Of a DNA stretch of 13,342 bases, positions 11,305 to 13,342 are shown piece after piece. This DNA is from Oscillospiraceae bacterium (lineage in GTDB: Bacteria > Bacillota > Clostridia > Oscillospirales > Oscillospiraceae). Made by a program: the position numbers and the translations under genes. Each line of letters begins with the position of its first letter. Position 1 is the stretch's first letter. A model generated the notes under the pieces. That model saw only the letters and a list, made by a program, of their open reading frames with translations, searched no databases and was not told the origin of the DNA. Where the stretch lies: positions 1 through 13,342 of the forward strand of contig JAFZAM010000063.1 of assembly GCA_017557265.1 (NCBI GenBank), read 5' to 3'.

Positions 11305-12180
11305 TTGGACGCCATAAGGACCGAAGGGCTCACCAAAAACTACGGGCGGGCCCGCGGCATAACCGAACTCAGTCTCGCCGTCGAAGAGGGCGACTTCTTC
11401 GGCTTCATCGGCCCCAACGGAGCCGGCAAAAGCACGACAATACGCCTGCTGCTCGGCCTCATCTCGCCGACGGCGGGGAGGGCCGAGGTGCTCGGCAAAG
11501 ATATCGTCCGCGAAAGAAATGCCATTCTCGCCGAGGTCGGGTACCTTCCGAGCGAGGCCGCGTTTTACGGCGGCATGCGCGTCTCCGAGCTGCTCGAATA
11601 CTCGGCTAAGCTGCGCCGCAAAGACTGCCGCGGGGAGGCGGCGCGCCTTTGCGAGCGCCTTCAGCTCGACGTCACGCGCAAGGTAAACGAGCTCTCGCTC
11701 GGCAACCGCAAGAAGGTCGGCATCGTCTGCGCGCTGCAGCACAGACCGCGCCTTTACATCCTCGACGAGCCGACGAGCGGGCTCGACCCGCTCATGCAGG
11801 AGGCGTTCTTCGAGCTGCTCTGCGAGCGCAGCGCCGAGGGCGCGACTGTATTTCTCTCGTCGCACGTCCTGCCGGAGGTCGCGCGCTACTGCCGTCGCGC
11901 CGCGATAATCAAGGAGGGGCGCCTGCTCGTCTGCGACAGCGTCGAAAAGCTCGGCAGCGAGGGCTACAAGCGCGTTACGCTGCGCGGAGCGGGGGAGACC
12001 CCGAGGCTCGAGGGCATGCGCGACCTGCGCTATGACGGCGACTCGCTGACCTTCCTCTACGGCGGCGATGCGGCCGCGCTCATAGCCGAGCTCGCGCGCG
12101 TCGGTCTGCGCGACGTCACCATCACGGAGCCCGATCTCTCCGAGGTCTTCATGCACTACTATACGAAGGAGGGCGAGTGA
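11305..12180 (+). CDS. ABC transporter ATP-binding protein (BcrA/NatA-like)
   Basis: The product is 291 residues when started at TTG (11305-11307), which has AGAGGG at 11293-11298, six nt upstream; no in-frame ATG upstream fits. Motifs are all standard: Walker A G-P-N-G-A-G-K-S (36-43), Q-loop region L-P-S-E (81-84, Glu in place of Gln as is common in this subclass), signature L-S-L-G-N (130-134), Walker B Y-I-L-D-E-P (151-156), D-loop S-G-L-D, and switch histidine in S-S-H-V-L (185-189). A C-terminal domain of about 75 residues ends in D-L-S-E-V-F-M, usual for drug, sodium or antimicrobial-peptide exporters. The permease gene starts one base after its stop. Cargo is unknown. The protein sits on the inner face of the membrane. 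Confidence 0.93.
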   Translation: MDAIRTEGLTKNYGRARGITELSLAVEEGDFFGFIGPNGAGKSTTIRLLLGLISPTAGRAEVLGKDIVRERNAILAEVGYLPSEAAFYGGMRVSELLEYSAKLRRKDCRGEAARLCERLQLDVTRKVNELSLGNRKKVGIVCALQHRPRLYILDEPTSGLDPLMQEAFFELLCERSAEGATVFLSSHVLPEVARYCRRAAIIKEGRLLVCDSVEKLGSEGYKRVTLRGAGETPRLEGMRDLRYDGDSLTFLYGGDAAALIAELARVGLRDVTITEPDLSEVFMHYYTKEGE

Positions 12181-12181
12181 T

Positions 12182-12958
12182 ATGCCGGTATTCTTCCGCG
12201 AGCTGAAGCGAAACAAGCTCCTGGTCATCATCTGGAGCGCCGCCTCCGCCGGAATGCTCGCCGTGAGCCTTCTCATTTACCCCCTCATGGTCTCGCAGCT
12301 GCAGTCTCTCGCCGAGATGGGCGACACGTTCTCCGCGATGGGTCTCAGCGCGCAGAGCTTCCTCGACTACACGGGCTATTACGCCTCCGAGATATCGAGC
12401 GTCATAGGCATAGGCGGAGCCATCTTCGCCGCGCTCATCGGCGTCAACGCTCTCTCCCGAGAGGAGAAGGAGCATACGGCGGAATTCCTGCTGACGCACC
12501 CGGTTTCGCGGGCCCGCGTCGTGCTCGAAAAGCTGCTCGCCGTCCTCGCCGCGTGCGTGGTGCTGAACGTCGCCTCGGCCGCGCTCGGCGCCGCTTCGAG
12601 CGCCGTCATTGGCGAGAAGGCGGACTCCGGCGCGATAGCTTTGACCTTCCTCGCGCACTTTATCATGCACGTCGAGGTCGCCTCGATATGCTTCCTGCTC
12701 GGCTCGTTCCTCTCCCGCGGGGCGATAGCCGCCGGGCTCGGTACGGCCTTCGGCGCGTACGTCCTCTACATCGTCGCGAACGTCACGGAGAAGACGCGGT
12801 TCCTCAAGTACGTCACCCCGTTCGGCTACGCCGAGGGGAACTATATCGCCGCGAACGGAGGCATACACGGGGGCTATCTCGCCGTCGGCCTCGCGATCAC
12901 TGTCGCCTGCATCGTTGCCGCGTTCGTCATCTATCAGAAAAAGGACATCAAGAACTGA
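12182..12958 (+). CDS. ABC-2 type permease
   Basis: The product is 258 residues. It starts M-P-V-F-F-R-E-L-K-R-N-K, a typical amphipathic cytoplasmic start. Six hydrophobic segments are visible: about 13-36, 73-90, 117-143, 153-176, 179-200 and 231-251. The first cytoplasmic loop has L-S-R-E-E-K-E-H-T-A-E-F-L-L (91-104) followed by H-P-V-S-R, the conserved loop of ABC-2 exporters where the ATPase docks. It is one base from the ATPase stop and certainly forms a transporter with it. A large extracytoplasmic loop between segments 1 and 2 (37-72) is present. The pair is of the type often used for antimicrobial-peptide or lipid-targeting-drug efflux, but the sequence does not fix the substrate. 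Confidence 0.9.
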   Translation: MPVFFRELKRNKLLVIIWSAASAGMLAVSLLIYPLMVSQLQSLAEMGDTFSAMGLSAQSFLDYTGYYASEISSVIGIGGAIFAALIGVNALSREEKEHTAEFLLTHPVSRARVVLEKLLAVLAACVVLNVASAALGAASSAVIGEKADSGAIALTFLAHFIMHVEVASICFLLGSFLSRGAIAAGLGTAFGAYVLYIVANVTEKTRFLKYVTPFGYAEGNYIAANGGIHGGYLAVGLAITVACIVAAFVIYQKKDIKN

Positions 12959-12970
12959 ATTACAATACTG

Positions 12971-13007
12971 CGCCGCTCCGGGCATGTCCCGGGGCGGCGT
13001 TTTTTTT
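12971..13007 (+). terminator. Strong intrinsic terminator after the ABC exporter
   Basis: A 12-bp stem CGCCGCTCCGGG / CCCGGGGCGGCG with one G-U pair and a CATGT loop is followed by eight T (13000-13007). It closes transcription that may begin as far back as 9519. Confidence 0.93.
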
Positions 13008-13026
13008 CGTTCCGGAGCCGCAAACA

Positions 13027-13041
13027 TGCCCGAAAAGGGCA
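13027..13041. other. Perfect inverted repeat upstream of the MBOAT promoter
   Basis: TGCCC and GGGCA flank GAAAA. It lies between the preceding terminator and the predicted -10 at 13074, and so is more likely a DNA site than an mRNA structure. It could be a regulator site; nothing in the sequence identifies the protein. Confidence 0.35.
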
Positions 13042-13050
13042 AATTACGGC

Positions 13051-13079
13051 TTTTATTTCGGCGGGAATGATAGTAAAAT
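13051..13079 (+). promoter_or_regulatory. Candidate promoter of the MBOAT gene
   Basis: The -10 is TAAAAT (13074-13079) with a weak -35, TTTTAT (13051-13056), at 17-bp spacing. The spacer holds TTCGGCGGGAAT (13057-13068), nearly the same element as in the promoters at 8859-8887 and 8922-8950. Confidence 0.5.
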
Positions 13080-13118
13080 GGAGGAAAAAGGTCGAATTTC
13101 GTCGAAAAGAGGTCGCGA

Positions 13119-13342
13119 ATGGTCTTCTCGAGCCTCATCTTTCTATATGCCTTCTTCCCGCTGTCGCTGCTCGGCTGCGCGCTCTGCCGCGGCAAGAGGG
13201 GGAGAAACGCCGTCCTGCTCGTCTCGTCGCTGGTATTCTACGCGTGGGGCGAGCCCGTCTACGTCCTGCTGCTCGCGTTCATGGCGCTGTCGTCGTGGTT
13301 TTGCGCGCTCCGCGTCGGAGCCGCCGCGACGAAGGCGCGCCG
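13119..13342 (+). CDS. MBOAT-family membrane O-acyltransferase (AlgI/DltB-like), N-terminal part, cut at right edge
   Basis: The frame is open from ATG at 13119, preceded by AAAAGAGG at 13105-13112, to the end of the window, giving 74 complete residues. The start M-V-F-S-S-L-I-F-L-Y-A-F-F-P is the recurring N-terminus of AlgI/DltB-like membrane-bound O-acyltransferases in clostridia, and S-L-V-F-Y-A-W-G-E-P-V-Y-V-L-L-L (37-52) is the conserved second helix region. These enzymes transfer acyl groups to exopolysaccharides or teichoic-acid-type polymers at the membrane. The catalytic histidine lies beyond the window. Which polymer is modified cannot be told. A partner SGNH/AlgX-like or DltD-like gene is often next, but is not visible here. 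Confidence 0.88.
   Translation, partial: MVFSSLIFLYAFFPLSLLGCALCRGKRGRNAVLLVSSLVFYAWGEPVYVLLLAFMALSSWFCALRVGAAATKAR

Noticed and set aside
11263..13195. Two long minus-strand frames opposite the second ABC exporter
   Set aside because: Both are low-complexity shadows of the ABC genes. Coding evidence on the plus strand is decisive (Walker motifs, permease helices).

Overview
The window looks like chromosomal DNA from a GC-rich anaerobic member of the Bacillota, most likely a clostridial gut-type organism. This is inferred from four predicted lipoproteins with monoderm-style lipoboxes, strong AGGAGG ribosome binding sites, short stem-plus-U-tract terminators, consensus sigma-A promoters, an AbrB/SpoVT-type regulator, a DUF3842 protein, and tandem oxygen-sensitive iron-sulfur proteins. 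Many genes use ATA for isoleucine despite the high GC content. No tRNA, rRNA, CRISPR array or mobile element was seen, and the genus cannot be named from this sequence alone.

Region 1 (1-3325) is a tightly packed plus-strand operon, cut at the left edge. It holds three paralogous double-cluster [4Fe-4S] proteins of the QueG / reductive-dehalogenase-like type, a 141-residue soluble protein of unknown function between the second and third, and a small lipoprotein. It closes at a clear terminator. Region 2 (3336-5530) is an operon with a near-consensus promoter whose -10 is overlapped by an inverted repeat. It encodes an AbrB-type regulator, an ABC ATPase, a six-helix ABC-2 permease and a GNAT acetyltransferase. 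The start of each of the first two genes' successors overlaps the preceding stop.

Region 3 (5531-8772) is a lipoprotein island: three lipoprotein genes, each with its own promoter. The first has a leader of three perfect hairpins and codon use suggesting high expression. The second carries a transglutaminase-like Cys-His-Asp triad. The third is on the minus strand and converges on a bidirectional terminator. Region 4 (8773-9463) is a divergent promoter region and a DUF3842 gene.

Region 5 (9484-11260) is the most distinctive unit. A membrane-anchored SPFH/band-7 protein, a 66-residue ribbon-helix-helix DNA-binding protein and a DUF1648 (SdpI-like) membrane protein lie behind a consensus promoter that contains a perfect 21-bp palindrome. 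I infer a self-regulated membrane-stress or membrane-protection operon controlled by the ribbon-helix-helix protein. Region 6 (11261-13007) is a second ABC exporter (ATPase starting at TTG, plus permease), ending in a strong terminator. The right edge holds the start of an MBOAT-family membrane O-acyltransferase.
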